From a bacterium (GTDB taxonomy: Bacteria; Cyanobacteriota; Vampirovibrionia; Gastranaerophilales; Gastranaerophilaceae), in NCBI GenBank assembly GCA_017942035.1, contig JAGAVG010000001.1:46370-110369 (forward strand): a stretch of DNA of 64,000 nucleotides, written 5' to 3'. Shown here one piece after another: positions 48,319-58,201 of this stretch (position 1 is its first letter; each line of letters starts with the position of its first letter). Position numbers and translations under genes: made by a program. The notes below the pieces were generated by a model. The model saw only the letters and a program-made list of their open reading frames with translations, was not told the origin of the DNA and searched no databases.

Positions 48319-49128
48319 TTAATTGTGCAAATTTTCGATAACTTTTAATATTAAAGATTTGAATTTTAATTTTGCTTTGTTTGTAACGTCAATAACTTCT
48401 TCATGCGAAAGTACTGTTGAATTTCCGACACCGCTTGCCGAATTTGAGATACAACTGATGCCTAAAATGTTCATTTTACAGTAATTTGCTACTATTGCCT
48501 CCGGAACAGTTGACATTCCGACGGCATCTGCACCCATTAGTTTCATCATTCTGATTTCGGCAGGTGTTTCGTAGGATGGGCCGGAATTTGCAAGATAAAC
48601 TCCTTTTTTCAAATCAATTCCCAACTCTTCTCCGCATTTTTCAGCCAAAGATATTAACGATTTATTATAAACTTCGCTCATATCCGGAAATCTTTCTCCG
48701 AAATTTTCGTCATTAGGCCCGATTAAAGGGTTTGAACCCATTCTGTTTATGTGATCTGTGATAAGCATTAAATCTGCAGGCTGAAAGGTCTCATTAACTG
48801 CTCCTGCGGCATTTGTAAGAATTATTGTGTTAACTCCTAATTTCTTGAAAACTTTAATCGGATAAGTTATCTCCTGCATTGTATGCCCTTCATAAAAATG
48901 GTTTCTGCCCTGCATCATTACGACTTTTTTTCCGCTGATTTGAGCGAAAACTAATCTTCCCTTGTGGCCTTTTACAGTTGATTTTATAAAATTCGGGATA
49001 TCACTGTAAGGTATTGCTATATCACAATATTCATCAGCAAGTTCACCCAGTCCGGAGCCTAGAATAAGTGCGATTTCCGGTTTAAAATTGTTGATTTTTT
49101 TGTTTATAAATTCAAGAGTTTCCTTCAT
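48319..49128 (-). CDS. punA: Purine nucleoside phosphorylase (trimeric PunA/XapA type)
   Basis: 269 residues from the ATG at 49128 (AGAAAGGGAT upstream); the next ATG upstream is only three bases away. It converts purine (deoxy)nucleosides plus phosphate to the base and ribose-1-phosphate. Motifs: LGSGLGELA, VKGHKGRLVF, MQGRNHFYEGHTMQEIT, TNAAGAVN, MGADAVGMSTVPEAIVA and SNSASG, all typical of the inosine/guanosine-specific trimeric family. It forms a salvage theme with upp at 50180. Confidence 0.93.
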   Translation of the reverse strand: MKETLEFINKKINNFKPEIALILGSGLGELADEYCDIAIPYSDIPNFIKSTVKGHKGRLVFAQISGKKVVMMQGRNHFYEGHTMQEITYPIKVFKKLGVNTIILTNAAGAVNETFQPADLMLITDHINRMGSNPLIGPNDENFGERFPDMSEVYNKSLISLAEKCGEELGIDLKKGVYLANSGPSYETPAEIRMMKLMGADAVGMSTVPEAIVANYCKMNILGISCISNSASGVGNSTVLSHEEVIDVTNKAKLKFKSLILKVIENLHN

Positions 49129-49146
49129 CATATCCCTTTCTTCAAA

Positions 49147-49183
49147 AAAGATTAGAACGGACAAAATTCTGCTCTAATCTTTT
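49147..49183 (-). terminator. Hairpin between rpoZ-like gene and punA
   Basis: AAAGATTAGA / TCTAATCTTT stem with a 16-base loop and TTTTTTG on the minus strand. It may terminate the upstream gene or attenuate punA. Confidence 0.55.
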
Positions 49184-49208
49184 TGTTTTTAATTTTTGAT
49201 TTGCTGAT

Positions 49209-49451
49209 TTATCCAACAAGTCTGTTATCATCAGCTTCTGAAGCTTTTACCATAATTGCATGTTCAACCGGATTTTCTTTTTTGTAACCGGTATCAAAGT
49301 TTTCTTCAAAACTAAACTCTTCACGAGCTTTTTTAGCCTGATTTTCATCGACAAGTTTTTTTGCAAGTTCAGCAATCTCGTAAACAAGCTGATATCTGTT
49401 TTCAGTACTATCGTTTAAGTCCCATGCAACTCTTATTATTTGATCCATCAT
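49209..49451 (-). CDS. rpoZ: RNA polymerase omega subunit-like protein
   Basis: 80 residues. The omega core is recognisable: N-R-Y-Q-L-V-Y-E-I-A-E-L-A-K-K-L near residue 18 corresponds to the NRFELV...AAKRARQL helix, and ENPVEHAIMVKASEADDNRLV corresponds to the KP-V-x-x-A-I-x-E segment, with the longer linker seen in cyanobacterial omega. Omega assists assembly and stability of the polymerase. Assignment is by pattern and the similarity is modest. It precedes punA on the same strand, separated by a hairpin. Confidence 0.65.
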   Translation of the reverse strand: MMDQIIRVAWDLNDSTENRYQLVYEIAELAKKLVDENQAKKAREEFSFEENFDTGYKKENPVEHAIMVKASEADDNRLVG

Positions 49452-49538
49452 TTTAAAATTGTCCTCTTTTCGTTTCTATATATTAATAATATAATGGAAA
49501 AAAAAATTTAGCAAGTAGCAAAAAAAATGTATTCCATG

Positions 49539-49551
49539 TATAATTATTGAC
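49539..49551 (+). promoter_or_regulatory. -10 element placing transcription start at the mlaD start codon
   Basis: TATAAT at 49539-49544 is only seven bases from the ATG at 49552, and no ribosome binding site is present, so the mRNA would be leaderless. The -35 is weak. Confidence 0.4.
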
Positions 49552-50196
49552 ATGGTCAAAAAAGAAAATTTGAGAATTTTTATCTGGATTGAATTGGCGA
49601 TATGGCTTATTATTTTATCATTGTCTGTTTTTGCTATCCGTAATTACAGAATAAAAAATACAAAATTACAATCCAGTTATCAAATATTTCTGCCTGATGT
49701 TGACGGTTTGATTGTTGGTTCGCCTGTAAAGTTTATGGGAGTTGAAATCGGATATATTGACCGGATCAGAATTGTTGGGAATGACGTATATGTAAAATTT
49801 ATTATTACAGAGAAAAATATAAAGCTTCCTAAAGGTGTAATCGCGACGGTTGAATTCTACGGGCTGGGAGGGTCAAAGTCTCTTGAATTGTATCCGCCGA
49901 CACAGGATAGTATTGCATCTAAAAAAGTTGTCGCCGTTCAGCCTCCAAAACGTTTAGGGGCTGCGTTGGAACTTTTATCCCAGATGTTTGAAAAGATTGA
50001 TTCAATAACTCAAAGAGCGTCTGTTTTTGCAACAGAGACAGAAAGTATTCACCCTGCTTCTGATAATGCGCTTAATTATGGTGAAATCAAAGATAATATG
50101 GATACTTTAGATTCTTGGATTAATGAGATTAATTTGAAATTACCAAATAAAAAAAATAAAGCGGAAAGGTTGGAAAAAGATGATAAACAGAGATAA
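49552..50196 (+). CDS. MCE/MlaD-family protein
   Basis: 214 residues. One N-terminal membrane helix (LAIWLIILSLSVFAIRNY, ~12-32), then an MCE domain (~45-120) with VDGLIVGSPVKFMGVEIGYID and FYGLGGSKSLELYPP, which is the MlaD signature. Such proteins form hexameric rings that carry phospholipids across the periplasm. The usual MlaE permease and MlaF ATPase partners are not adjacent. Its 3' end overlaps upp by 17 bases. Confidence 0.88.
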   Translation: MVKKENLRIFIWIELAIWLIILSLSVFAIRNYRIKNTKLQSSYQIFLPDVDGLIVGSPVKFMGVEIGYIDRIRIVGNDVYVKFIITEKNIKLPKGVIATVEFYGLGGSKSLELYPPTQDSIASKKVVAVQPPKRLGAALELLSQMFEKIDSITQRASVFATETESIHPASDNALNYGEIKDNMDTLDSWINEINLKLPNKKNKAERLEKDDKQR

Positions 50197-50833
50197 AATT
50201 CGTTTGATATCAAATCCTGTGGTACTTCAAAATCTTTGTAAAATGAGAGCTGAAGATACGGATACGCAAAATGTAAGGATTGCAACAAGAAAAATTACTC
50301 GGTGTTTGTTGTATGAAGCCTCTAAAAATCTTCCGCTTGTTGATACCAGAGTGAAAACTCCGTTAACTGAATTTACTGCAAAAACGATTGATCCGAATAT
50401 AAATTTGATTATTTCACCGATTTTAAGAGCGGGATTAATATTTACAGATGAAGCAATAGATATATTACCGCAGGCATGCATAAGACATATCGGAATGTAT
50501 AGGGATGAAAAGACGTTGAAACCTGTTTGGTATTATAATAAGGTTCCGATGGAAACCCCTAATCCGGAAAATTTTTATATTTATATTACAGATCCGATGC
50601 TTGCAACGGGCAACTCACTGCTTGCCGCTATTGAACTCTATACAAGTAAAGGGATACCTGTTCAGAACATAAAATGTATATGTATAATTGCAGCTCCTGA
50701 GGGTATAGAAAATATTCAAAAACATTATCCTGATATTGAAATTATAACCGCCGCAATAGATGATCATTTGAATGAAAAAGGTTATATTGTGCCGGGAATG
50801 GGTGATGCCGGAGATCGAATTTTTAATACTTAG
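50180..50833 (+). CDS. upp: Uracil phosphoribosyltransferase
   Basis: 217 residues. It converts uracil and PRPP to UMP (pyrimidine salvage). The PRPP-binding loop ITDPMLATGNSLLAAIE is near residue 135. The N-terminal region has L-I-S-N-P and later FTAKTIDPNINLIISPILRAGLIFTDEAID, and the C-terminal PGMGDAGDRIFNT is characteristic of Upp. GGAAAGG lies upstream within the mlaD-like gene, so translation is probably coupled. Confidence 0.95.
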   Translation: MINRDKIRLISNPVVLQNLCKMRAEDTDTQNVRIATRKITRCLLYEASKNLPLVDTRVKTPLTEFTAKTIDPNINLIISPILRAGLIFTDEAIDILPQACIRHIGMYRDEKTLKPVWYYNKVPMETPNPENFYIYITDPMLATGNSLLAAIELYTSKGIPVQNIKCICIIAAPEGIENIQKHYPDIEIITAAIDDHLNEKGYIVPGMGDAGDRIFNT

Positions 50834-50838
50834 GTGTT

Positions 50839-52143
50839 TTATTTAGCATTTCCTATGTGGTGGTATTCAAATCCTTTTTCTTCAAGATTTAAGGCGCAAT
50901 ATTGATTGCGTCCGTCAAAAATTATAGGTTTGCGCATAAGATTTTTGATTTTTTCAAAATCCGGACGGCGGAATTCGTTCCATTCGGTCAATAATAGCAG
51001 ACAGTCAGCGTCTTTCAATACCTCATAAGAAGATTGAGCGTAGTTTATTTTATCTTTAAAAATTATTTTTGCATTATCTTGAGCTTTCGGGTCGTAAGCA
51101 TTGATTTTTGCACCCATTTTAAGAAGTTCGTTTATAATCGTGATAGACGGAGCTTCGCGCATATCGTTTGTCTGCGGTTTGAACGAAAGTCCCCAGATAG
51201 CAAAATTCATATCTGATAAATCAGAGCCAAAACGCGAAATTATCTTGTTAACAAATAAAATTCTCTGTTTTTGATTTACTTCATCTGTTGCCTTTATAAT
51301 GCTCATTTCACAATTATTTTCGGCTCCGGTTTTTATTAAAGCCTTAACATCTTTCGGAAAACAGCTTCCGCCATAGCCCAAACCCGGAAACAGAAACTGA
51401 TTTCCGATACGGCTGTCTGTTGAAATTCCGATTCGAACCATTTCGGCATCAGCTCCGACTTTTTCACAAAGGTTAGCGATTTCGTTCATAAAAGAAATTT
51501 TAGCCGCCAAAAATGAATTTGCCGCATATTTTGTCATTTCGGCAGATTTTACATCCATCAAAATTATTCTGTTTGAATTTTTCATAAAAGAAGAGTAGAT
51601 ATCTTGCATAATAGAGGTGGCTTTTTCAGAATTTGAGCCGATAATAACCCTATCGGGGTTAATAAAATCATCTACCGCATTACCCTGTTTTAAGAATTCA
51701 GGATTTGATACGACGTCAAAATCATGTGAGGAGTTTGCGCGGATAATTTCCGTAACTTTTTCGGCAGTTCCAACTGGAACCGTTGATTTATCGACGATAA
51801 CTTTATACCCGTTCATTGATTTTGCAATAGATTTTGCAACCTCAAAAACTCCTTTTAAATCGGCGGAACCGTCTTTATCCTGTGGTGTTCCGACAGCAAT
51901 AAAACATACGGAAGATTTTTCCACAGCTGATTTTAAATCGGAAGAGAATGTCAGCCTGTTTTCTGCGACGTTAGAAAGAACAAGTTCTTCAAGACCCGGC
52001 TCAAATATTGGGATTACACCTTTTTTTAACAGATTGAGTTTTTCTTCGTTATTGTCGACACAGATAACTGAATTACCCATATCTGCAAGGCAGGCTCCTG
52101 CAACAAGTCCGACATATCCTGTTCCTATGACGCAAATTTTCAT
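50839..52143 (-). CDS. ugd: UDP-glucose 6-dehydrogenase
   Basis: 434 residues. It oxidises UDP-glucose to UDP-glucuronate with 2 NAD+. N-terminal Rossmann motif VIGTGYVGLVAGACLAD; the central YAANSFLAAKISFMNEIANLCE; and the catalytic cysteine in GYGGSCFPKDVKAL near residue 260. The C-terminal nucleotide domain includes SFKPQTNDMREAPS. The UDP-glucose/GDP-mannose dehydrogenase family fits well; UDP-glucose as substrate is the most likely choice. Product would feed surface polysaccharide. Monocistronic. Confidence 0.93.
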   Translation of the reverse strand: MKICVIGTGYVGLVAGACLADMGNSVICVDNNEEKLNLLKKGVIPIFEPGLEELVLSNVAENRLTFSSDLKSAVEKSSVCFIAVGTPQDKDGSADLKGVFEVAKSIAKSMNGYKVIVDKSTVPVGTAEKVTEIIRANSSHDFDVVSNPEFLKQGNAVDDFINPDRVIIGSNSEKATSIMQDIYSSFMKNSNRIILMDVKSAEMTKYAANSFLAAKISFMNEIANLCEKVGADAEMVRIGISTDSRIGNQFLFPGLGYGGSCFPKDVKALIKTGAENNCEMSIIKATDEVNQKQRILFVNKIISRFGSDLSDMNFAIWGLSFKPQTNDMREAPSITIINELLKMGAKINAYDPKAQDNAKIIFKDKINYAQSSYEVLKDADCLLLLTEWNEFRRPDFEKIKNLMRKPIIFDGRNQYCALNLEEKGFEYHHIGNAK

Positions 52144-52188
52144 ACGCTCTCCTTAATTTCTATGCTTTTATAATAGCATAAACACAAA

Positions 52189-55059
52189 TTATTCTAACAA
52201 ATTAGAAAGGTATGCGATAGTTTTAGGGAAATATTGCTGCCAGTATTGTGATCTTAAACTATGAATATTATCTTCCGGCACAGCGTTTAATATGCTGTTA
52301 GTTTCCGCAATTCCTTCAATAACTGCTTTGTTTTTGCCCAGATAGTGGTGGTCGCCTATAAAATATTTTATAAAATTAAGCTGGATTTCCGAAATGTTTT
52401 TTCTGAACAAGTTACGCTCTTCTTCATATATTTTGAAAAGAGCTTTATCGTTATTGATTAATTCATTAATTTCTTTAAATGTCATATAGTCTTTTGCATG
52501 GCCCCATTCATGCATTAGTGTAAATAAAGTGTCATGTTCTTTTCCGAGAAGAATTTTTTCCGAATCAGCACAAAATGCAGCATTCGGATAATATTTTAAA
52601 CTTTGAATTCCCTTTAAATCCAACTCTGCCATCTTGAAAAGTTCATCTCCGGGAACTCTTTGAAGAACATCAGAAATGTTAAACTCTCCGCCTTCCAGTA
52701 ATTTTTGTGTATCAAGCTTGCGAACTTTTCCGGTGTTTTTATTTGTGACTTTTATAATAGAATCTTCTAATTTTACATCATAAGTTACGTTGTTTTTGGA
52801 AGTTTTGTAGTGATTGTTATCTATTTTTTCAAACGCAAAAGATCTGTTCATAAGAACTTTTCCATCTTTATCAGTAATTTTATAGTCCGATATAACGTTT
52901 CCGATATTATCAGCTTCATATCTGTAATTAGTTTTTGTACCGTCAAAAGATTTCATGTGCTTTTCAACAATTTTATTTCCGCTGTTTTTGTCATAATAAG
53001 CTTTTGATATCACGTTAATTTTTCCGTCCGGCGTAACCGTCTGAATATCATAATTTCCATTGATGGCTGATGGACGCCAAACTTCGCGGTACAACTCTTT
53101 ATTGTTAGCATCAAAATGTTTAATGGTTTGTGATTTTAGTTTTTCGATTCCCTCAAAATCTTTGAAATAAACATATTTGCTTTCAGTATTGTTTGCATAA
53201 TCCCGCTGAGTTTTTTCAAATGTATTATATGATAATGTTTTTGTTTTAATATTTGTAATCGGTTTCTGGTTCGCAAAATCATAGACTAAGGTATTTGAAA
53301 AATCTCTATTTTTAGATATTATTTCAACACGGCCAAACATGTTTGAATTCGGGGCAATTCTGAGGCTTTCAAGTTTGTTTTCTTCTTTATAACCGCGCAA
53401 AAAATCTTTGAATTTTAATATGTCTTTTTCTTCAGAATGTGAAAATATCATGGAGTCTATCGGAGAAATCCCGATTTCTTCAAGATTTACACGTTCAAGT
53501 TTTGCAATAATTTCAAAATTTTCTTTAGCAGGTATCGTTACAAAACGTTCAAAAATTTCTTTATCTTTCAGCGCAAATTTATTTTTTGTAAGTTCTTCGA
53601 TTGCTTCAAGAGCCGGAACATAGCTAGCTCTTTGGGGAATATTATCAATATTTGCTTTTGTTAACATTGAAGTTATAAATGATAACTTATCAGGATCAAG
53701 CATTTGGAATTGATCTCCGCCATTTTTAGGAGGAAATTTCATTGTATACAAATTTGTGAAAAGTTTTAGGGCGCGATTGTTTGGCTCTAGTGAAAATCTT
53801 GATGAAAGTTGCGAAATTATATCGTCAGCCAGCCATCCTCTTTCGCGCTTGATATCAAGGAAACATTTAAGGTTGTCATAATCGAATTTGTCTTTGTTTG
53901 CGCCGACTTTATATACAGAACCTTTCAAGGCCTCTTCAAAAGATTTATTTTCAAAGAATTGTGTACAGGCATCACTTAATAATTGTTCGTTCTCTTTGTT
54001 TAACTTGTCCGGAGAAAGCTGGACGTATTTTTTCAGAATATCAAAACGGTCCCGGTTTGCTCCGGTAATCTTGACAAGCTTTTTAGCAAATGCGATATTT
54101 TCTTCGTTCATCTCAAGTTTAAGTTCAGAGACATTATGGAGAATTTCTTCAAAATTCTGCTCACTCATAATTGATTTTGCCATCTCAATTATGTTGCAGC
54201 GCTCTGATTTCGGGGCGTTCATAACCATGTCTTTCACTTTGAAAAATTTATTGCCCGGAAAGACATTTTTCATTTCATCAATCAGTTTGATATTATCGAA
54301 ATCAAACCGGCCGTTCCCTTCATGCGCCTTGAATAAATCGGTAAATATTTCGTTAAATTTTTTCTGCTTTTCAACTTGTTTAGAAAAATAAGAAACGGCA
54401 TCGTCATAAAAATTTCCTTCCTTATTTTTAAACATCGCAAAAAGACTGTCCGGAGAATACCTCACATATTTTTTTGTTTCCGGAATTTTTTTCTCCAGTG
54501 CAGATATCATTTCTTCATTGAATTTGCCTTTTGAATCTTTTAGCAAATGTAATGTTTTAACAAATCCGTTATCCTGATATGATATGCCTTTTGGCTTTTC
54601 CATAAGGTTATCAATCAAATTTAAAGCTTTGTAATTTATTTTGCCTTCTTCTTTTGATACTTCAAAAATTCTGGCTGAATTCAATATGGGATTTCTTTTT
54701 TGCTGGAAACTTTTTAATATCTCAAAGCTTCTTTCGCTGACTTTTCCGTTTTCTGCAAGTGCTGAGTATAAAGGTTCATAACGTTCTTGATTAATAACGC
54801 CGATGGATTTCAGATATTCAAATATATCACTTTTTGAGATAATTTTTTTGCTCTCTTTTATCGGATTTATATTGCAATAAGCTCTTAAAGTTTCACCATC
54901 CGGAAGTTTTAAGGCCTCTGTTGTTTTAGATAAAACCTCTGTGGCGGCGGATTTAATCTCCTCCGGCGCTTTTGGCATAACTTCAACGGCGTCTGATTTT
55001 AGACCTTCAGCCGCTTTAGTAATGATATTTTGAACTTTCCTTGTCCCTATAATTTTCAT
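52189..55059 (-). CDS. Large HEWGH metallopeptidase-like protein of unknown family
   Basis: 956 residues, no signal peptide, Lys/Glu-rich. The N-terminal ~450 residues are repetitive helical units of ~55-60 residues with D/N-G-K/R-F-type turns (NGKVSERSFEILK, EGKINYKALNLID, NGRFDFDNIKLID). A beta-rich central part (~560-790) resembles cell-surface YD-like strands (YRYEADNIGNVISDYKI). A C-terminal zinc protease motif HEWGHAKDY is near residue 880, with a candidate third ligand in EGIAETNS. It may be a secreted effector or toxin. I do not recognise the full-length family. Confidence 0.72.
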   Translation of the reverse strand: MKIIGTRKVQNIITKAAEGLKSDAVEVMPKAPEEIKSAATEVLSKTTEALKLPDGETLRAYCNINPIKESKKIISKSDIFEYLKSIGVINQERYEPLYSALAENGKVSERSFEILKSFQQKRNPILNSARIFEVSKEEGKINYKALNLIDNLMEKPKGISYQDNGFVKTLHLLKDSKGKFNEEMISALEKKIPETKKYVRYSPDSLFAMFKNKEGNFYDDAVSYFSKQVEKQKKFNEIFTDLFKAHEGNGRFDFDNIKLIDEMKNVFPGNKFFKVKDMVMNAPKSERCNIIEMAKSIMSEQNFEEILHNVSELKLEMNEENIAFAKKLVKITGANRDRFDILKKYVQLSPDKLNKENEQLLSDACTQFFENKSFEEALKGSVYKVGANKDKFDYDNLKCFLDIKRERGWLADDIISQLSSRFSLEPNNRALKLFTNLYTMKFPPKNGGDQFQMLDPDKLSFITSMLTKANIDNIPQRASYVPALEAIEELTKNKFALKDKEIFERFVTIPAKENFEIIAKLERVNLEEIGISPIDSMIFSHSEEKDILKFKDFLRGYKEENKLESLRIAPNSNMFGRVEIISKNRDFSNTLVYDFANQKPITNIKTKTLSYNTFEKTQRDYANNTESKYVYFKDFEGIEKLKSQTIKHFDANNKELYREVWRPSAINGNYDIQTVTPDGKINVISKAYYDKNSGNKIVEKHMKSFDGTKTNYRYEADNIGNVISDYKITDKDGKVLMNRSFAFEKIDNNHYKTSKNNVTYDVKLEDSIIKVTNKNTGKVRKLDTQKLLEGGEFNISDVLQRVPGDELFKMAELDLKGIQSLKYYPNAAFCADSEKILLGKEHDTLFTLMHEWGHAKDYMTFKEINELINNDKALFKIYEEERNLFRKNISEIQLNFIKYFIGDHHYLGKNKAVIEGIAETNSILNAVPEDNIHSLRSQYWQQYFPKTIAYLSNLLE

Positions 55060-55200
55060 TACACAAACCTTTTACTTATATATATTTAAAAATTTTTTAC
55101 CCTCAAAAATTGACCTTTGCCTTAATAAGTTTTAATAAACTTAACATTTTGCATCCGATTTAAAAATATGATATTCTGTAGTAAACAGAATGGAGAGCTT

Positions 55201-56109
55201 ATGAATTTACTGCATATTTTTACGGATATCCCGATTTTGATAGTATTATCAACGTTTGTATGTTCGCTTGTGTATTGTTTGAAAAATTATCTTTTTATAA
55301 ACAAAAATTTAACTTTTTTACTGAAATTTATATCAAATTATAAAGTTTCAGATTTGAATTTCAGGTTTAAAGAAATTGATGAATGGATGAGTGCAAACCC
55401 TTATGTTTCTGCAACTTGGCTGGAATTTAAGCAGACACTTGTTTTTTCTGAATCTGTAGCTTTGAAAGGCCAGAATAACGATCTTACCTATAAAGAAGTT
55501 TCGTCAACTGTTCAAAATATTCAGACAACTGTTGATCCGATGTATTTCTTTAATGATGAAACTCTCGTTACTTCAAAATTTAACAGCAAATTTTTAGGCG
55601 CAGTTCCAACATTGCTAACCGGTTGCGGCCCTCTGTTTACCTTCTTGAACATTGCAATCGCTTTCGGTAAGCTGGACTTTTCATCTCAAGAAAAAACAAT
55701 ATCATCCGTTGCCGGTTTGATGTCATCAATGCAGATTGCGGCTCTTGTATCAGTATTTGCGGTAGGTTCATCTTTGCTTTTCCTTATGTTTGAAAAGCTT
55801 ACTTATAATGCGCTGTGTTCTCGTCCTCTTGCTAAGATTGAGGATGTTCTGGCAAAATTGTTCAACAATATTTCTTCTGAAAAATTCTTGTTTGAACTTT
55901 TAAAAGAAACTAAAATTCAGAACAATTCTATCCAAAACCTTATCACTGCAATGCCTAATCATTACAAAGTTGCGATGAATTCAAGTATTGCAAGTAATCT
56001 GGTTCCTTATTTGGAAAACTTGATTTTCGGATTGAATCAGCTTAACAAAAACATAAAAGAAAACCTTAAAAAAGGCGGCGATGGCGATGTTGTCGATGAA
56101 TTATTCTAG
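55201..56109 (+). CDS. MotA/TolQ/ExbB-type membrane protein (ZorA-like)
   Basis: 302 residues from the ATG at 55201 (GGAGAGCTT upstream). Three membrane helices: ~8-25, then FLGAVPTLLTGCGPLFTFLNIAIAFG (~140-165) and MSSMQIAALVSVFAVGSSLLFLMFE (~180-205), with a ~100-residue cytoplasmic segment between the first and second. This is the proton-channel fold of MotA/TolQ/ExbB. With the OmpA/MotB-type gene that follows 16 bases later it forms an ion-driven motor pair. The large extended form and the pairing recall ZorA of Zorya defence, but housekeeping alternatives exist. Confidence 0.75.
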   Translation: MNLLHIFTDIPILIVLSTFVCSLVYCLKNYLFINKNLTFLLKFISNYKVSDLNFRFKEIDEWMSANPYVSATWLEFKQTLVFSESVALKGQNNDLTYKEVSSTVQNIQTTVDPMYFFNDETLVTSKFNSKFLGAVPTLLTGCGPLFTFLNIAIAFGKLDFSSQEKTISSVAGLMSSMQIAALVSVFAVGSSLLFLMFEKLTYNALCSRPLAKIEDVLAKLFNNISSEKFLFELLKETKIQNNSIQNLITAMPNHYKVAMNSSIASNLVPYLENLIFGLNQLNKNIKENLKKGGDGDVVDELF

Positions 56110-56125
56110 GTAACCGGAGCAGGAA

Positions 56126-56824
56126 ATGGGTATTAAAGCAAAAAGAGCAAAGAAAGAAGAAGCTGCTGATAACATATTTTGGACAACCATGGCTGACTTG
56201 ATGTTAGGTTTGGCGATTATCTTTATGACCTTGTTTGTCCTTGCGATGACCGGTTTTACGCAATCCAGTGTAAATGTAAAAAAAGCTCAGGTTGAGGCCT
56301 CTAAGGAACTTGCTGAAAAATTGAAATCTGAAAATATTGACGCTCAGGTTGATAATATGACCGGAGATGTTAAAATCTCTAACCTTGAATTGTTCGAAGT
56401 TAGCAGTTACACGCTTTCGCCTAACGGTAAAAAGCTCTTAGACAAGCTTGCACCGATATATGTTAATACAATTTTTTCAAGGCCTGAACTTATTAACAAT
56501 ATTGAAAACATTGTTATTCAAGGTCATACCGATTCGCAAAGTTATGCAGGCTTAAAAACAAAAGAAGAACAGTTTACTAAAAATATGGAACTTTCTTTAA
56601 AAAGAGCAAATTCCGTTGCTGAATATATGCTAAATACTAATTATGATAAGCAGTATGCGCCAAAACTTTTGAAAATGACAACCGTTGAAGGTAAAAGTTT
56701 TACTACCCCTGTTTTAACTGATGGTAAAGAAGATTACGCAAAAAGCAGACGAGTTGAATTGAGATTAAAAGTAAAAGAAATGAACATTATGAATATTTTG
56801 ACAACAGGATACGGAAATGATTAA
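56126..56824 (+). CDS. OmpA/MotB-type membrane protein (ZorB-like)
   Basis: 232 residues. One N-terminal helix with the ion-binding aspartate near residue 27 ([20 protein letters not shown]), then a periplasmic OmpA-like peptidoglycan-binding domain (~90-220): [26 protein letters not shown] and [13 protein letters not shown]. The arrangement equals MotB/TolR-OmpA/ZorB stators. Its last codons overlap the start of the DUF711 gene by eight bases. CCGGAGCAGGAA precedes the ATG. Confidence 0.83.
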   Translation: MGIKAKRAKKEEAADNIFWTTMADLMLGLAIIFMTLFVLAMTGFTQSSVNVKKAQVEASKELAEKLKSENIDAQVDNMTGDVKISNLELFEVSSYTLSPNGKKLLDKLAPIYVNTIFSRPELINNIENIVIQGHTDSQSYAGLKTKEEQFTKNMELSLKRANSVAEYMLNTNYDKQYAPKLLKMTTVEGKSFTTPVLTDGKEDYAKSRRVELRLKVKEMNIMNILTTGYGND

Positions 56825-58187
56825 AGAAAACAATATTCTTGAAACAATAAACATGATAAAATTATACAATCTTGATATCAGAACTGTCACAATGGCCATC
56901 AGTTTGAGAGATTGTATGCATTCTGATATAGATATTGTGTGCGATAAGATTTATAGAAAAATTACATCTTATGCGAAAAATCTTGTATCTTACGCGAAAG
57001 AATTAGAAAACGATTATTCAATTCCTATCATAAACAAAAGAATTTCAGTGACACCGATTTCGCTTGTAGGTGAAGCTTGTGAAAATGTTTCGGCGAAAGA
57101 TTACGTAAAAATTGCTCAAACTCTTGATAGAGCTGCAAAAGATGTCGGTGTGAATTTTATCGGAGGTTTTTCCGCTCTTGTTGAAAAAGGCTGCACAAAA
57201 GGTGATATAGCACTGATTGAAAGTATTCCGGAGGCTCTTGCGACAACCGAAAGGCTTTGTTCTTCCGTGAATGTCGGAACATCTAAAGCCGGAATTAACA
57301 TGGATGCCGTATTAAAAATGGCCGAACAAATCAAAAAAAGTGCTGAGCTTACAAAAGATACAGATGGTCTTGGTGCGGCAAAACTTGTCGTATTTTGTAA
57401 TTCAGCTCAGGATAACCCTTTTATGGCCGGCGCGTTCTGTGGTATCGGAGAACCTGAATGTGCACTGAATGTTGGAGTTTCCGGCCCCGGAGTTGTAAGA
57501 GCCGCAATTGAGCAGATGGATAAGTGCGCTAATTTAAGTGAAGTTGCAAATACTATTAAAAGAATTGCATATAAAATTACAACGACCGGCGAGCTTATCG
57601 GACGCAAACTCGCTCAGAAACTTGATATTCCGTTTGGAGTAATTGATTTGTCTCTAGCGCCGACACCTGCGGAAGGTGATAGTGTTGCCGGAATTTTTCA
57701 GGCTATGGGAATAGAACATGCCGGTGCACATGGAACAACTGCATGTCTTGCAATGTTGAATGATGCGGTTAAAAAAGGCGGAATTATGGCAAGTTCTCAT
57801 GTTGGAGGGCTTTCGGGAGCTTTTATTCCGGTTTCGGAAGATGCCGGCATGATTGAATCTGCCGAAAAAGGTTACATTACATTTGACAAATTGGAAGCGA
57901 TGACATCAGTTTGCTCTGTCGGGCTTGATATGATTGCAATTCCAGGGGACACTCCTGTTGAAACTATTGCAGGAATTATTGCTGATGAAATGGCTATAGG
58001 AATGATTAACAAAAAAACTACAGCGGTTAGAATTATTCCGGTTGTGGGAAAGAATGTAGGAGAAGAGGTCATTTTTGGCGGTCTTTTAGGTAAGGCTCCG
58101 ATTATGAAAGTTAATAATTTAAGCTCTTCAATATTTGTCAGACGAGGCGGGAGAATTCCTGCACCAATTCATAGCTTAAACAATTAG
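56817..58187 (+). CDS. DUF711/UPF0210 (PFL) family protein
   Basis: 456 residues, full-length member of UPF0210/DUF711. Typical stretches: [16 protein letters not shown] at the N-terminus, [17 protein letters not shown], the glycine-rich [14 protein letters not shown], and [20 protein letters not shown]. The C-terminal ACT-like segment [19 protein letters not shown] is also present. These proteins resemble pyruvate formate-lyase-like folds, and their function is unknown. The overlap with the ZorB-like gene indicates co-transcription. Confidence 0.9.
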   Translation: MIKENNILETINMIKLYNLDIRTVTMAISLRDCMHSDIDIVCDKIYRKITSYAKNLVSYAKELENDYSIPIINKRISVTPISLVGEACENVSAKDYVKIAQTLDRAAKDVGVNFIGGFSALVEKGCTKGDIALIESIPEALATTERLCSSVNVGTSKAGINMDAVLKMAEQIKKSAELTKDTDGLGAAKLVVFCNSAQDNPFMAGAFCGIGEPECALNVGVSGPGVVRAAIEQMDKCANLSEVANTIKRIAYKITTTGELIGRKLAQKLDIPFGVIDLSLAPTPAEGDSVAGIFQAMGIEHAGAHGTTACLAMLNDAVKKGGIMASSHVGGLSGAFIPVSEDAGMIESAEKGYITFDKLEAMTSVCSVGLDMIAIPGDTPVETIAGIIADEMAIGMINKKTTAVRIIPVVGKNVGEEVIFGGLLGKAPIMKVNNLSSSIFVRRGGRIPAPIHSLNN

Positions 58188-58201
58188 GAAGATAAAGAAA
58201 C

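Noticed and set aside
51400..51460. tRNA-like TTCGAACC motif
   Set aside because: It lies inside the ugd coding region and no cloverleaf can be formed. No tRNA was found in the window.
10896..56824. Complete Zorya system from the SNF2 helicase plus the ZorAB-like pair
   Set aside because: The helicase is 41 kb away, has a SWIM domain and its own context, and no ZorC or ZorE is present.
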